This document shows positions 27,532 to 35,924 of a stretch of DNA of 64,000 bases, piece after piece (the first letter of the stretch is position 1; the number at the start of each line of letters is the position of its first letter). This stretch comes from Allorhodopirellula solitaria (GTDB taxonomy: Bacteria; Planctomycetota; Planctomycetia; Pirellulales; Pirellulaceae), in contig NZ_SJPK01000001.1 in NCBI RefSeq assembly GCF_007859855.1, forward strand, positions 800,091-864,090. Direction: 5' to 3'. The position numbers and the translations under genes were made by a program. A model generated the notes under the pieces. It had not been told where the DNA came from, did not search any database, and saw only the letters and a program-made list of their open reading frames with translations.

Positions 27532-27757
27532 TTGAGTCGAAACGCGTCGGGAATGGGGGAGTAATCAGTGTCGTATTGGACGAAGCAACGAGCTGCTCGA
27601 TACCCAGAAGTATTCCGTCAGGGATCATAGAAAATAGCCGGTGGTTTGAGCGCAAGCGAACACCACCGGACACGCCAGAAAAGCTCTCGCTAGATTCGCC
27701 ACTCATTGATCGTGCGTTGCTGAGCGGTCGGGTGGGCGGCGTTACCGACGGTGTGTC
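27532..27757. repeat. Dispersed repeat, copy D, with side modules
   Basis: Core on the minus strand (27569-27669; GTATCGAGCAGCTCGTTGCT read on that strand) with hairpin CCGGTGGT/ACCACCGG at 27638-27669. To the right lies module X, CAGAAAAGCTCTCGCTAGAT to about 27726, and module Y (GTCGGGTGGGCGGCGTTACC, about 27727-27747). To the left is ATTGAGTCGAAACGCGTCGG. This copy is the most complete in the window. Confidence 0.75.
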
Positions 27758-28249
27758 TCACCACGGCAATCGGCACACGCCCCACTGGCCACAGTTTTCA
27801 TCAACGCCAACCTCGATCGTCGTCAACACGTCGCCAAACTTATCATGCGTCTGCTTGCGCACCCGCTCAGCGATGACGCGGGCAATCTCCTCGGCGGTCG
27901 TGTTGACAACGGGCAGGATCACGGCGTCTTCGTTGGGGAACACCCAACGGCGGTCACGGAATCGCACCGTGGTTTCTTTGTCGTCTTCCGAGACGAGAAT
28001 TTCGCTGTGATCGCGGGGCAGCAGCACGTGGTGGTCGAGTGCCTGCGTCTCAGCCAACACGGCGTCACGCAGGGCAATGAAATCGACCACGTAGCGGTTC
28101 TCGTCGAGTGGCCCTTCCACGCTCACGCGGACGGCATAGTTGTGACCGTGAATCCGCTCGCAAATATCACCGGCGAAGGTGATGAAGTGTGCCGCCGAGA
28201 AGACGAACTGTTCCTTGGTCAAGTCGACACGAAAGCTGGGCTCGTTCAT
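27758..28249 (-). CDS. 6-pyruvoyl-tetrahydropterin synthase / QueD family enzyme
   Basis: 163 residues from the ATG at 28249 (MNEPSFRV); the open frame upstream looks non-coding. Zinc ligands are seen as FSAAH near the start and HGHNY, with the catalytic Cys in CERIHGHNY. LDHHVLL and the C-terminal VGVDENCGQWG carry the other conserved His and Glu. QueD converts dihydroneopterin triphosphate to carboxytetrahydropterin on the queuosine path, and PTPS makes pyruvoyl-tetrahydropterin. An insert of about 30 residues (RDHSEILVSEDDKETTVRFR) makes it longer than the usual 120, which is common in planctomycetes. No other queuosine genes are nearby. Confidence 0.85.
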   Translation of the reverse strand: MNEPSFRVDLTKEQFVFSAAHFITFAGDICERIHGHNYAVRVSVEGPLDENRYVVDFIALRDAVLAETQALDHHVLLPRDHSEILVSEDDKETTVRFRDRRWVFPNEDAVILPVVNTTAEEIARVIAERVRKQTHDKFGDVLTTIEVGVDENCGQWGVCRLPW

Positions 28250-28382
28250 GCGATGGTACCTATGGGTGGATAAGAGTCGGTGCGGTGAAGTTCCCGCCAG
28301 CCATGCTGCCATGCCAATGACGGCGTGCAACAACATAGCCCGGGGCGATCGTCTTGCAAACGCAGTCCACACACAGCCACTG

Positions 28383-29690
28383 CTATAGCCCCACGAAGGG
28401 TACCGGGACGAGCAGTGCGTGCTGGCGAACCCAGGTGTCGACACCGTCCCAACTCGTGTATTGGCTCGCCCCGAGTACGACAAGGTAGACCAACACGATC
28501 GCTGGAACGACGAGCAAGCGAACGCCCCAGCGGGAAAGGAAATCCCAGTTTTCCCGCAATCGACTGCGGCTGGGCTGCCCACTTTCACTCGCCTCGACGC
28601 GCAGGCGCCGACATCGCCTCAGGGCCAATCCCGTTGCGATTCGAGCAGGCAGCATGAATGCAACGAAAACCACGCAAGGCAGCCACGTGATCTCTTGCGG
28701 GGTTGCTTCCACTTTGAGCAGGTATAGCGGAAGTGGAAGCACCACCAGGGTGAGCAGCATCGCCGCGGCATAACTCCAGGGGGCGTAAGCCAAATCCCGT
28801 CGCACACGCCGCCACTGAAAGATCGCCCGCAGGCAGTTCTCAGCTGCAAAATGAGCCTGCAGCATTGGCAAAGTCATCAGCACCAAACCCAGCAGGATCA
28901 AGGCGGCTACTCCCACCAGTCCCGCGGCGGCACGCTGACCATCGCGAGTGACGATCATGATCAACATGGCGGGCAATAGCCAAATCAATGTGCCCACCGC
29001 GCCGCGAAGTCCCAGCCAAAACAGCATCGGCAATCGCAGTGAAACCAGGAACCGCCAAAAGGAGTCCGCGGCATCCGTCCAGAGCGAAGGACGCCAGGCG
29101 TTTCGAAAAAACCGAATCGGCTCGGGCCAAACAAAGTGGCGGAGTTGCCCGCCCCGCACCCACGCCCACCAGAGATAGACCGTTGTCAGCACCGAAACCA
29201 GGATCGTGACGAGACGCAGCAGCGTCGCCGTCTGCGAATTCGGTTCGATGATGGCAACCACCGACTCCCAGTGGACGAGCAATCGGATAGGCAAGGACGC
29301 GATCCCAAGCGAGGCCGCGATCACACCAATTTTGCCCGCCGCTGCCAAACCCGGCAGACTGTGCCGAAAGGTCTCACCGTTTGCCAATCGGCCAGCGACC
29401 AGTAGCAGGTAACCCAGCACGAGGATCTGCAACAGCGGGATCGCGGTGACCACCGCGAGCAGGACCACGAGCCAGCTCAGACACCATAGGTTCCGAGCCG
29501 CTACGACCATCGCCCGACTCGTCCGCCACAACCAACCGGTACGGTTGGCGTCGGTGGCCGCGACATCCACGTCGAGCGCTGTCGCCGGAGGAGAACTCAG
29601 AACTGCGGAAGAGGGATCGAAAGCACCAGCCCAACTCATCGAGCAACCTTCTCTGGGGGTCATGCCGGAGGCTCCCGGATGGTCCGTCAT
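28383..29690 (-). CDS. Multi-pass membrane protein of unknown function
   Basis: 435 residues; the start could also be at 29663 or 29639. About eight to nine membrane segments: roughly 65-105 (two), 115-135, 160-180, 220-240, 245-275 (two), 315-335, 340-360 and 395-420. Cytoplasmic loops carry Trp- and Arg-rich stretches (FFRNAWRPSLWTDAADSFWR) and a possible amphipathic helix ENCLRAIFQWRRVRRDLAYA. No catalytic motif is visible. It sits between HPF and QueD genes on the same strand with gaps of 51 and 133 bp. Confidence 0.65.
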   Translation of the reverse strand: MTDHPGASGMTPREGCSMSWAGAFDPSSAVLSSPPATALDVDVAATDANRTGWLWRTSRAMVVAARNLWCLSWLVVLLAVVTAIPLLQILVLGYLLLVAGRLANGETFRHSLPGLAAAGKIGVIAASLGIASLPIRLLVHWESVVAIIEPNSQTATLLRLVTILVSVLTTVYLWWAWVRGGQLRHFVWPEPIRFFRNAWRPSLWTDAADSFWRFLVSLRLPMLFWLGLRGAVGTLIWLLPAMLIMIVTRDGQRAAAGLVGVAALILLGLVLMTLPMLQAHFAAENCLRAIFQWRRVRRDLAYAPWSYAAAMLLTLVVLPLPLYLLKVEATPQEITWLPCVVFVAFMLPARIATGLALRRCRRLRVEASESGQPSRSRLRENWDFLSRWGVRLLVVPAIVLVYLVVLGASQYTSWDGVDTWVRQHALLVPVPFVGL

Positions 29691-29741
29691 CCGGGAGTCT
29701 CGTTTCAGCGATCTAACAACTTAGATCGAACCATTCATCGT

Positions 29742-30107
29742 TCAGACAATCGGTTCGATCTCGACCGAGCCGTTGGCGTGCCGTTGCTCCAAACGGCCGA
29801 TCGTCTTCTCGACCAGGTGCCGCAGTTTGTCGGCCGCACCTTCAAATGCGTCTCGAACCGTCGTGCTGTGGTGCCGCACGGAAATTGGCTTGAGACCTCG
29901 CAAGCGAGCCTCCATCACACACCGCTTGTCAAAATCCTCATTGTGGCCCACGTGCTTGTCGTGAGCATGCTCTTCGGCCAGGAAGACTTCGACACGTGTG
30001 ATCCGTCGTTCGTACCGCTCGAGAGCGTGTTCGACCGATTCCTGCACGTGAGCATAAAGTGCTTCGCCACCTTGGATATGGTTGTCGGTGTGAGTCTGAA
30101 TCTGCAT
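29742..30107 (-). CDS. hpf: Short ribosome hibernation factor (HPF-like)
   Basis: 121 residues. The S30AE fold is seen: a helical YAHVQESVEHALERYERRIT, strands ITRVEVFLAEEHA and DKRCVMEARLRG, then a second helix VRDAFEGAADKLRHLVEKTIGRLEQR. It is the short form (no C-terminal dimerisation domain), so it should resemble E. coli HPF or YfiA, which bind the 30S decoding centre of idle ribosomes. A His-rich insert (HAHDKHVGHNED) between strands is unusual. Confidence 0.82.
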   Translation of the reverse strand: MQIQTHTDNHIQGGEALYAHVQESVEHALERYERRITRVEVFLAEEHAHDKHVGHNEDFDKRCVMEARLRGLKPISVRHHSTTVRDAFEGAADKLRHLVEKTIGRLEQRHANGSVEIEPIV

Positions 30108-30163
30108 TTGGTCATCCTTTCACGAGTGATGATGGGGTGGGCGACATGCCGCACCCAGAATCA

Positions 30164-30169
30164 ATTATA
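30164..30169 (-). promoter_or_regulatory. Perfect -10 box upstream of hpf
   Basis: TATAAT on the minus strand, 57 bp before the hpf ATG; no convincing -35 box. Hibernation genes are often induced in stationary phase, so an alternative sigma factor could use it. Confidence 0.3.
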
Positions 30170-30254
30170 GTGCAATCGCAACACGACATGAGCCGCTTGC
30201 GTTAAATTATCGCCCCCTCGCGACAGGTCGCCCCACCCCGTTGGCTTCTCAAAA

Positions 30255-31403
30255 ATGAACTCGATGCAGTCTACCTATTCAGGCGGCGTATTCAGCGACA
30301 CGCTCGCCGACGGAAGGGCTGGTGGTGAGGTGGAACTCATGCCCGCAGGGATCGCGATTCGTTGCCCCGATGGCGAATTTTTCGTGATCCCGTATCGCGA
30401 ATGCCAGGTCGAGATGGGGGGCTACCATGGACGGATGCTGTTTTGCCGCAACCCGGATCGCAGCTTGACGATCTACAGCGAGGATGCCCAGTTTCGCCGC
30501 GACCTGTCTCTCGCGGCCGCTGGAATGCTCGACGAACAGTTAGCAATGGGAAACAGGCAACGCCGCAGTGAGTCTCGCCGCAGCTTGTTTTACGCAGTCG
30601 CATTCGTAGCGGCCACCTTGGTGGTCGTCGTCGCCGGATACTTCGCCGTCCGCAGCGGGGCCAAAGCCGCGGTTTTGGCACTCCCGACGAGCGTCGACGC
30701 AAAGATCGGTGACGCGGCGATGCAGTCAATGACATTGGAGGGACCGCAGGTCGAGGACCCGGTCATCGTGGACGCGATGCAGTCGATCGTCGATCGCTTG
30801 GAACCGCAGGCTGCTGTCGAAGGTTTTCAATTCAAAGTGCACGTGGTCGATTCGCCGATGGTCAACGCGTTCGCGCTGCCCGGCGGAAATATCGTTGTCT
30901 ACACGGGCCTGATCCGCAGCGCGACATCGGCTGAGCAGGTGGCCGCGGTACTCGCCCACGAGATGGCCCACGTCACCCTGCGGCACGGGCTGCAGCGGGC
31001 CGGTCAGTCCCTCGGAATTTGGGCTGGGATGTCGCTGCTGATCGGCGATGTCAGCGGACTGATGGGTGCGGGCGTGGACCTTTTTCAAACCGCCTCGGCG
31101 AACCAGTACTCACGGCAACACGAGAACGAGGCGGATCGTGAGGGCGTGCGGATGCTGCAAGCCGCCGACATCGATCCCGCCGCGATGACGCAGCTCTTTG
31201 CTGCCATCAATAAGGAGCAGGGGGATCTGCCAGAAATTTTTGCCTGGATCAGCACTCACCCTGACGACGCGTCTAGAATAGCCCAAGTGGAGGCATTGAT
31301 TCAAAAGTTGCCACCACGCGATTACCGTCCCATCGATGTGGATTGGGCTGCTGTGCAAACGCAACTTTCCGACCTTCCCGCCAACCAACCGCCGGGTGAC
31401 TGA
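30255..31403 (+). CDS. Membrane-anchored M48 family metalloprotease
   Basis: 382 residues. The first 100 residues are a small domain with no membrane segment and no clear family match. One membrane segment follows (about 111-132). The protease domain has VVDSPMVNAFALPGGNIVVY, the zinc motif HEMAH (His235, Glu236, His239) in VLAHEMAHVTLRHG, and the third ligand in ENEADREG (about 296-303), the M48/HtpX-Oma1-BepA pattern. These enzymes clear damaged membrane or envelope proteins. Its stop overlaps the first AIM24 gene (TGATG), so the four genes to 33898 are probably one operon. Confidence 0.85.
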   Translation: MNSMQSTYSGGVFSDTLADGRAGGEVELMPAGIAIRCPDGEFFVIPYRECQVEMGGYHGRMLFCRNPDRSLTIYSEDAQFRRDLSLAAAGMLDEQLAMGNRQRRSESRRSLFYAVAFVAATLVVVVAGYFAVRSGAKAAVLALPTSVDAKIGDAAMQSMTLEGPQVEDPVIVDAMQSIVDRLEPQAAVEGFQFKVHVVDSPMVNAFALPGGNIVVYTGLIRSATSAEQVAAVLAHEMAHVTLRHGLQRAGQSLGIWAGMSLLIGDVSGLMGAGVDLFQTASANQYSRQHENEADREGVRMLQAADIDPAAMTQLFAAINKEQGDLPEIFAWISTHPDDASRIAQVEALIQKLPPRDYRPIDVDWAAVQTQLSDLPANQPPGD

Positions 31404-32059
31404 TGCAAGCTGAAATTCACGATCGTCCCTCCTTTGCGAATATCCGCGTTCACTTGGAGCCCGGTGAAGAAATCGTCGCCGAGGCCGACGCGATGGCCAG
31501 CATGAGTTCGTCGATCGAGATGAAGACGCAGTGGAGCGGGGGCTTCGTCAACGGCATTCTCAAACGCCTCTTTGGTGGCGAATCGATGTTCGTCAATCGG
31601 TTCTCGACGCCCAGCGGCGGGGACATTGTCCTCACGCAAGCTTTCCCCGGAGACATCCAGTGCCTGGAACTCAACGGCAATACCATGTTCCTGCAACCCG
31701 GGGCTTTCATCGCCTGTGAGTCCGGCGTGAAGCTGGGGCTGGGATGGGCGGGGTTGCGAATGTTCATCGCCCGCGAAGGCTTGTTCCGGCTCAAGGTCAG
31801 CGGGAAAGGACGAATCTGGTTCGGAGCCTACGGCGGTATCTTTCAGCGCGAAATTGACAGCGAATACATCGTTGATACCGGACACCTAGTCGCTTACGAA
31901 CCGACCATCGGAATCCGTGTCGCCATGGCTGGCGGTTTGTTCTCGAGCTTCTTCAGCGGCGAGGGGTTGGTCACACGCGTGTCCGGCCCCGGTCGCATCT
32001 ACATGCAGTCGCGATCGTTTGACGGTTTAGCGGCGTGGACCAATTCGCACCTCTACTAA
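31403..32059 (+). CDS. AIM24 family protein, first of three
   Basis: 218 residues with the AIM24/TIGR00266 pattern: acidic start (EPGEEIVAEADAMASMS), GGFVNGILKRLFGGESMFVN, then LFRLKVSGKGRIWFGAYGGI and a C-terminal GEGLVTRVSGPGRIYMQSR. The fold is a pair of beta-prism-like repeats. In yeast Aim24 helps MICOS assembly in mitochondria; the bacterial job is unknown, though it is often linked to stress or membranes. No membrane segment. Coupled to the upstream protease. Confidence 0.85.
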   Translation: MQAEIHDRPSFANIRVHLEPGEEIVAEADAMASMSSSIEMKTQWSGGFVNGILKRLFGGESMFVNRFSTPSGGDIVLTQAFPGDIQCLELNGNTMFLQPGAFIACESGVKLGLGWAGLRMFIAREGLFRLKVSGKGRIWFGAYGGIFQREIDSEYIVDTGHLVAYEPTIGIRVAMAGGLFSSFFSGEGLVTRVSGPGRIYMQSRSFDGLAAWTNSHLY

Positions 32060-32065
32060 TCCATC

Positions 32066-32749
32066 ATGCAACATCAACTGCTCGCCCAACCGGCGATGTC
32101 CGTCGCAAAATTGACCATGCAGGCCGGTGAATCGGTCACCTGTGAAGTCGGCGCGATGATCGCCATGACCAGCGGCTTCAATGTGGAAACCACCTCTCGC
32201 AACAAAGGCGGTAGCGGTGGTCTCGCCAAGGGGCTCAAACGCATGTTCGCAGGCGAGAACTTTTTCCTCAATCACTTCACCGCGACCGCCTCGGATCAAA
32301 CCCTGATGATCGGTCCCGGGTTACTCGGTGATGTGATGCACTACCCGCTCTTGGGCAACACGTTGATCGTGCAAGGGTCGAGCTGGTTAGCGTCTGCGGT
32401 CGGCATCGAGATCGATGCGACCTGGCAGGGATTCGGCAAGGCGTTGTTCAGCGGCGAGGGAATGTTCTGGGTCAAGTGCAGCGGCAGTGGCGACTTGTTC
32501 CTCAATAGTTTTGGTTCGATTTATCAGGTCGATGTCGACGGAGAGTACGTCGTCGACACAGGCCATATCGTTGCTTTCGACGACACGTTGCAGTTTCGCG
32601 TTGGCAAAGCGGGCACGAGTTTGGTGGGCAGCATCCTCGGCGGTGAGGGTTTGGTTTGCAAATTTAGCGGGCAAGGAAGACTGTATTGCCAGAGTCACAA
32701 TCCTCCCAGTTTCGGCAAGTTGCTCGGCCCCAAACTGAAAGCGAGATAA
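32066..32749 (+). CDS. AIM24 family protein, second of three
   Basis: 227 residues, clear paralogue of its neighbours: AGESVTCEVGAMIAMTSGF, GLKRMFAGENFFLNHF, GEGMFWVKCSGSGDLFLNSF, and a closing GEGLVCKFSGQGRLYCQSHN. It starts 6 bp after the first copy. Cys residues near the end (CKFSGQGRLYC) differ from copy one. Function as above, unknown in bacteria. Confidence 0.85.
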   Translation: MQHQLLAQPAMSVAKLTMQAGESVTCEVGAMIAMTSGFNVETTSRNKGGSGGLAKGLKRMFAGENFFLNHFTATASDQTLMIGPGLLGDVMHYPLLGNTLIVQGSSWLASAVGIEIDATWQGFGKALFSGEGMFWVKCSGSGDLFLNSFGSIYQVDVDGEYVVDTGHIVAFDDTLQFRVGKAGTSLVGSILGGEGLVCKFSGQGRLYCQSHNPPSFGKLLGPKLKAR

Positions 32750-32755
32750 CGCACC

Positions 32756-33898
32756 ATGATCAGTATCGCATGTCCTCATTGCCAAAAACGCTACCGTTTG
32801 GACGACAAATTTGCTGGCAAGAAAGCGAAGTGCAAAGGCTGTGGCCAAGTGATGTCAATCAAGGCATCGCCAACCGCCGATTCGACGGCTACGCTACCGA
32901 GCCAAGACCCTCTCGCTGCAAACGGCCCCCCCGCCCAGAATCAACCTCACACAACCCCCGATGACGCGGCGGCAGTTCCTCCAGCGGAAACTGCGGCCCC
33001 GATCACCGAAACCACTTCGACCGCGACGCCAGTCTCTGCGGTGGAGCCACTCGCGGCCGGGGTTCCGCCCGCGCAAGGAGCCGCTACCGACAACAACTTC
33101 GCAAGCGTTGGATCGCCTGGCGGGCAGCCTGGGGGTGCTCCACACCAGCCCAACCGTGAGCAGGCGTCCCGCGGCGAAGCCTCGCAAATTTTGCGGGGCA
33201 CGACCAATCACCTGCAATACGAGATCAGCCAACGTCCCGATTTTTCGATCGTGAAGGTAGAGATTCCCCAGGGGCGTAAACTCTATGCCGAGCCGTCGGC
33301 GATGGTTTCGATGACCCCCTCGATGCACTTGGAGGCGGGATTCAAAGGCGGGATTGGGAAAACCTTTGGCCGATTGCTTGGTGGCGAAAGCCTGATCATC
33401 AACACGTTCACCGCCCAAGACGGTCCCGGCGAAGTCATGTTCGCTGGGGGAGCCGCCGGCGACGTCGCCTACCACCGGCTCGAAGGCAATTCGCTGTACC
33501 TGCAACGCGGTGCCTACATGTTCAATAGTGAGGGTGTCGAGGTTTCAGGGAAATGGCAGGGTGCCAAGGGTTTCTTCAGTGGTGAGGGACTCGTCCTGCT
33601 CAAAGCAAGCGGGACCGGCGATATCTTCTTCAATTCCTACGGCGCCATTGTCCCCATCGATGTGACGGACGGGTTCATCGTCGATACTGGCTATGTCGTC
33701 GCCTTCGAAGAATCGCTGCAATACCGTGTCACGGTGCTACCTGGTCTCCGCACGGCGGGCAAGATCAAGTCATTCTTCTTTGGTGGCGAGGGGCTCGTGT
33801 GCCAGTTCGCTGGGACCGGACGCGTCTGGGTGCAAACCCGACAGGTGAAATCATTCCTGTCTTGGGCCCACAACTATCGGCCCGCCAAGAGCAATTGA
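32756..33898 (+). CDS. AIM24 family protein with N-terminal zinc ribbon, third of three
   Basis: 380 residues. Residues 1-36 form a zinc ribbon (CPHC at 6-9, CKGC at 26-29) of the MJ0042 type often seen on envelope or membrane-associated proteins. A linker of about 110 residues rich in Ala, Pro and Thr follows, then the AIM24 domain from about 150 (LQYEISQRPDFSIVKVEIPQ) to the end (GEGLVCQFAGTGRVWVQTRQ). It starts 6 bp after copy two. The ribbon could be a docking or DNA/RNA-binding part; unknown. Confidence 0.83.
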   Translation: MISIACPHCQKRYRLDDKFAGKKAKCKGCGQVMSIKASPTADSTATLPSQDPLAANGPPAQNQPHTTPDDAAAVPPAETAAPITETTSTATPVSAVEPLAAGVPPAQGAATDNNFASVGSPGGQPGGAPHQPNREQASRGEASQILRGTTNHLQYEISQRPDFSIVKVEIPQGRKLYAEPSAMVSMTPSMHLEAGFKGGIGKTFGRLLGGESLIINTFTAQDGPGEVMFAGGAAGDVAYHRLEGNSLYLQRGAYMFNSEGVEVSGKWQGAKGFFSGEGLVLLKASGTGDIFFNSYGAIVPIDVTDGFIVDTGYVVAFEESLQYRVTVLPGLRTAGKIKSFFFGGEGLVCQFAGTGRVWVQTRQVKSFLSWAHNYRPAKSN

Positions 33899-34661
33899 GT
33901 TTCGACTGCGACGGACATCCTCGCCACACCTGTTTCGGTCGTTGTGGCCAAGTTGGATCAAGACGTCGCCTGGATGTTGCCCCCCACAGCTCATCGCGTC
34001 AATCTGCCAGAGACTCAAGCGTCACACCATCCTTGGCCGCATTGATGAACTTCGTTGGTGCGGGAAGCCGCCCCGCAAACACGGGGTTCCCACCAAACAT
34101 CGACGCCGCCGCGGAACCGCCAGGCACCGCAGTCGTGAAATTTTCGGGGCGCGCGTGCGTCGGCATCTAGGCTGCCAAGACGGGAAACAAAATCAGGAAC
34201 AAGGTGAGGTTGCGAGTGATCGTCATGGCAGTGGCGTGAAAAGCACAGGGAACGCGACGGTGACTGTCTCGCAACCTCGAAGTTGCACTACATGCCACCA
34301 CGTATGACGGGCGAGGAAACAACCTGGCAACGGAATGACCGCGGCTCCCGGTGGATTGAGCGAATCTTGATCGGCTGGCTCAACGCCGACCATTGAGCCG
34401 AGTGTGGCGAACAAGAAAATCTCGCGGTTTCCATCCTAGCACACACCGTATCGCTGGCTCGAGAACCTGCCTTTGCCCGTGAAACTGCGGGTCCTCGGCA
34501 AGGAAACTACGGGCATTCTATGGGGATCCTTTGGCGACAGCCCTGAGGAGAATCTAGTCGCACTCACTGATTGGCGATGAACTTTGGCCCGCCAATTGCA
34601 TCTGCGTCGAGGTGTGCTTTCGACGTGGAAGCCTAATTAACTCAACTACAAGGAATATGAA
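33899..34661. other. Gene-free stretch, one doubtful small ORF
   Basis: No recognisable gene. An 11-bp perfect inverted repeat (GAGGTTGCGAG at 34206-34216 and complement at 34268-34278) is present. On the minus strand a hydrophobic 19-codon leader (34226-34167, MTITRNLTLFLILFPVLAA) ends in TAG, and the same frame continues directly from an ATG (34166) for 55 codons to 33999. It may be a dead or recoded small secreted protein. The CsbD promoter probably lies near 34600. Confidence 0.4.
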
Positions 34662-34865
34662 ATGAATTGGGACAAAATCCAAGGCAACTGGAAACAAGCA
34701 AAAGGTCAAGCCCAACAACAGTGGGGCAAGCTCACCAACGATGACCTCGACGTCGTTGATGGCAAGCGTGAAGAGCTCGTCGGTAAAGTTCAGGAGCGAT
34801 ACGGCATCGCTAAGGACGAAGCTGAGAAGCAAGTGTCGTCCTTCGAGAGCTCTTGCAACTGCTGA
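34662..34865 (+). CDS. CsbD-like stress protein
   Basis: 67 residues: MNWDKIQGNWKQAKGQAQQQ followed by GKLTNDDLDVVDGKREELVG and KVQERYGIAKDEAEKQV, the full CsbD pattern. CsbD-like proteins are small, hydrophilic and induced by general stress in other bacteria; the molecular role is not known. A purine-rich AAGGA lies before the ATG. Two Cys at the very end (SCNC) are unusual for the family. Followed 57 bp later by a secreted PRC-barrel gene. Confidence 0.88.
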   Translation: MNWDKIQGNWKQAKGQAQQQWGKLTNDDLDVVDGKREELVGKVQERYGIAKDEAEKQVSSFESSCNC

Positions 34866-34922
34866 ACTGCAGCGTTGCGACTCGATCTTTCCTTCTCTCC
34901 CTCCCCCAATTGGAGACCTAAA

Positions 34923-35501
34923 ATGAACCGTACATTCCAATCCGCCGTGGCAACGGTAGCGATCGCGTGCTTGACCATCGGAACCGTGTCCGCGCAGGAC
35001 TCCACAACACGTGACCGAAATAACCGCCAAAGAGGCGATGCCGACGCTGGCAGACTCGACGAAGTCACGCGTGGCGCAAACATCCGTGTAAGCCAACTGA
35101 TTGGCTACAACATTCAGAACTCGCAAGGCGAAAGCGTCGGCGAGATCCAAGACATCGTGATGAATTCCCGCACGGGCAGAGTCAGCTACGTTGCTGTTAC
35201 CTACGGCGGCTTCCTCGGTGTCGGCAACAAGCTTTTCGCCGTACCATTCGCTGCACTGAAAGTGCAGGTGGATCCCGATGAGGTGGGCGACGATGACATC
35301 GATGAGGACGACTACACATTGGTGTTGGACGTCACTCAGGAACAGCTTGACGGGCAACAGGGCTTCGATGAAGACAACTGGCCTGACATGGCTGATCGTC
35401 AGTGGAGAGCCGACCTGGATAAGCGTTATGGCGTCGAGCGCAGGATGAACGCAAGAGACCGCCAACAACGCCAAAATCGCCAACGCAATAGCGACCAGTA
35501 A
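34923..35501 (+). CDS. Exported PRC-barrel domain protein
   Basis: 192 residues from the ATG at 34923. A signal peptide (about 5-22, ending VSAQ) precedes a low-complexity Arg/Asp stretch, then a PRC-barrel: VSQLIGYNIQNSQGESVGEI, RTGRVSYVAVTYGGFLGVGNKLFAVPFAAL, and an acidic segment (EVGDDDIDEDDY). PRC-barrels recur in photosynthetic reaction centre H subunits and RimM, and in many small exported stress proteins of this type. The pairing with CsbD suggests a stress operon. Its transcript should end at the hairpin at 35527. Confidence 0.82.
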   Translation: MNRTFQSAVATVAIACLTIGTVSAQDSTTRDRNNRQRGDADAGRLDEVTRGANIRVSQLIGYNIQNSQGESVGEIQDIVMNSRTGRVSYVAVTYGGFLGVGNKLFAVPFAALKVQVDPDEVGDDDIDEDDYTLVLDVTQEQLDGQQGFDEDNWPDMADRQWRADLDKRYGVERRMNARDRQQRQNRQRNSDQ

Positions 35502-35526
35502 TTCTGGCGGACCGTTGTCGACAGCG

Positions 35527-35563
35527 AACAGGTCGCAAGACAAAAGTCTTGCGGCCTGTTTTT
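35527..35563 (+). terminator. Intrinsic terminator after the PRC-barrel gene
   Basis: AACAGGTCGCAAGAC pairs with GTCTTGCGGCCTGTT (one G-T mismatch or wobble) around loop AAAA, followed by a T-run. Twenty-five bases after the stop codon. Confidence 0.75.
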
Positions 35564-35924
35564 CTGTCGTGACCGAACTGAGCATGCCGCGGCGCCCCAT
35601 TGGGCAACCGCGTGAAGCATGCCACTACCGTATCCAAGTTCCTTGAAGTCACGTGATCGCAAAATTCCCTGTCAGTTGTCTGCCAGGAATCACTGTTTCG
35701 TGGTTAGAAGGATGAGGTGTTCACCCCGCTCCCATGCGGGCTTGCCCCCAGACAGCAAAGCTTGCCGGCTTAGCCTCCTGTCAGACAAGCTGACAGGGGA
35801 ACGCGTGTCGATGCCTCGATTCTCTAATTTCAAAACGTAGCTTCCCATGTGACGAGCACACGGGGGAACAAGTTTGCAGGCAATGACCTTAACTTGTCAA
35901 ACGTACTGGGGTGCTCACTCTTCG
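35564..35924. other. Intergenic stretch between convergent operons
   Basis: No gene seen. Apart from the terminator before it, it holds a perfect 8-bp hairpin (CCTGTCAG at 35777-35784 with CTGACAGG at 35790-35797) without a T-run, which may end the minus-strand operon. Confidence 0.5.
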
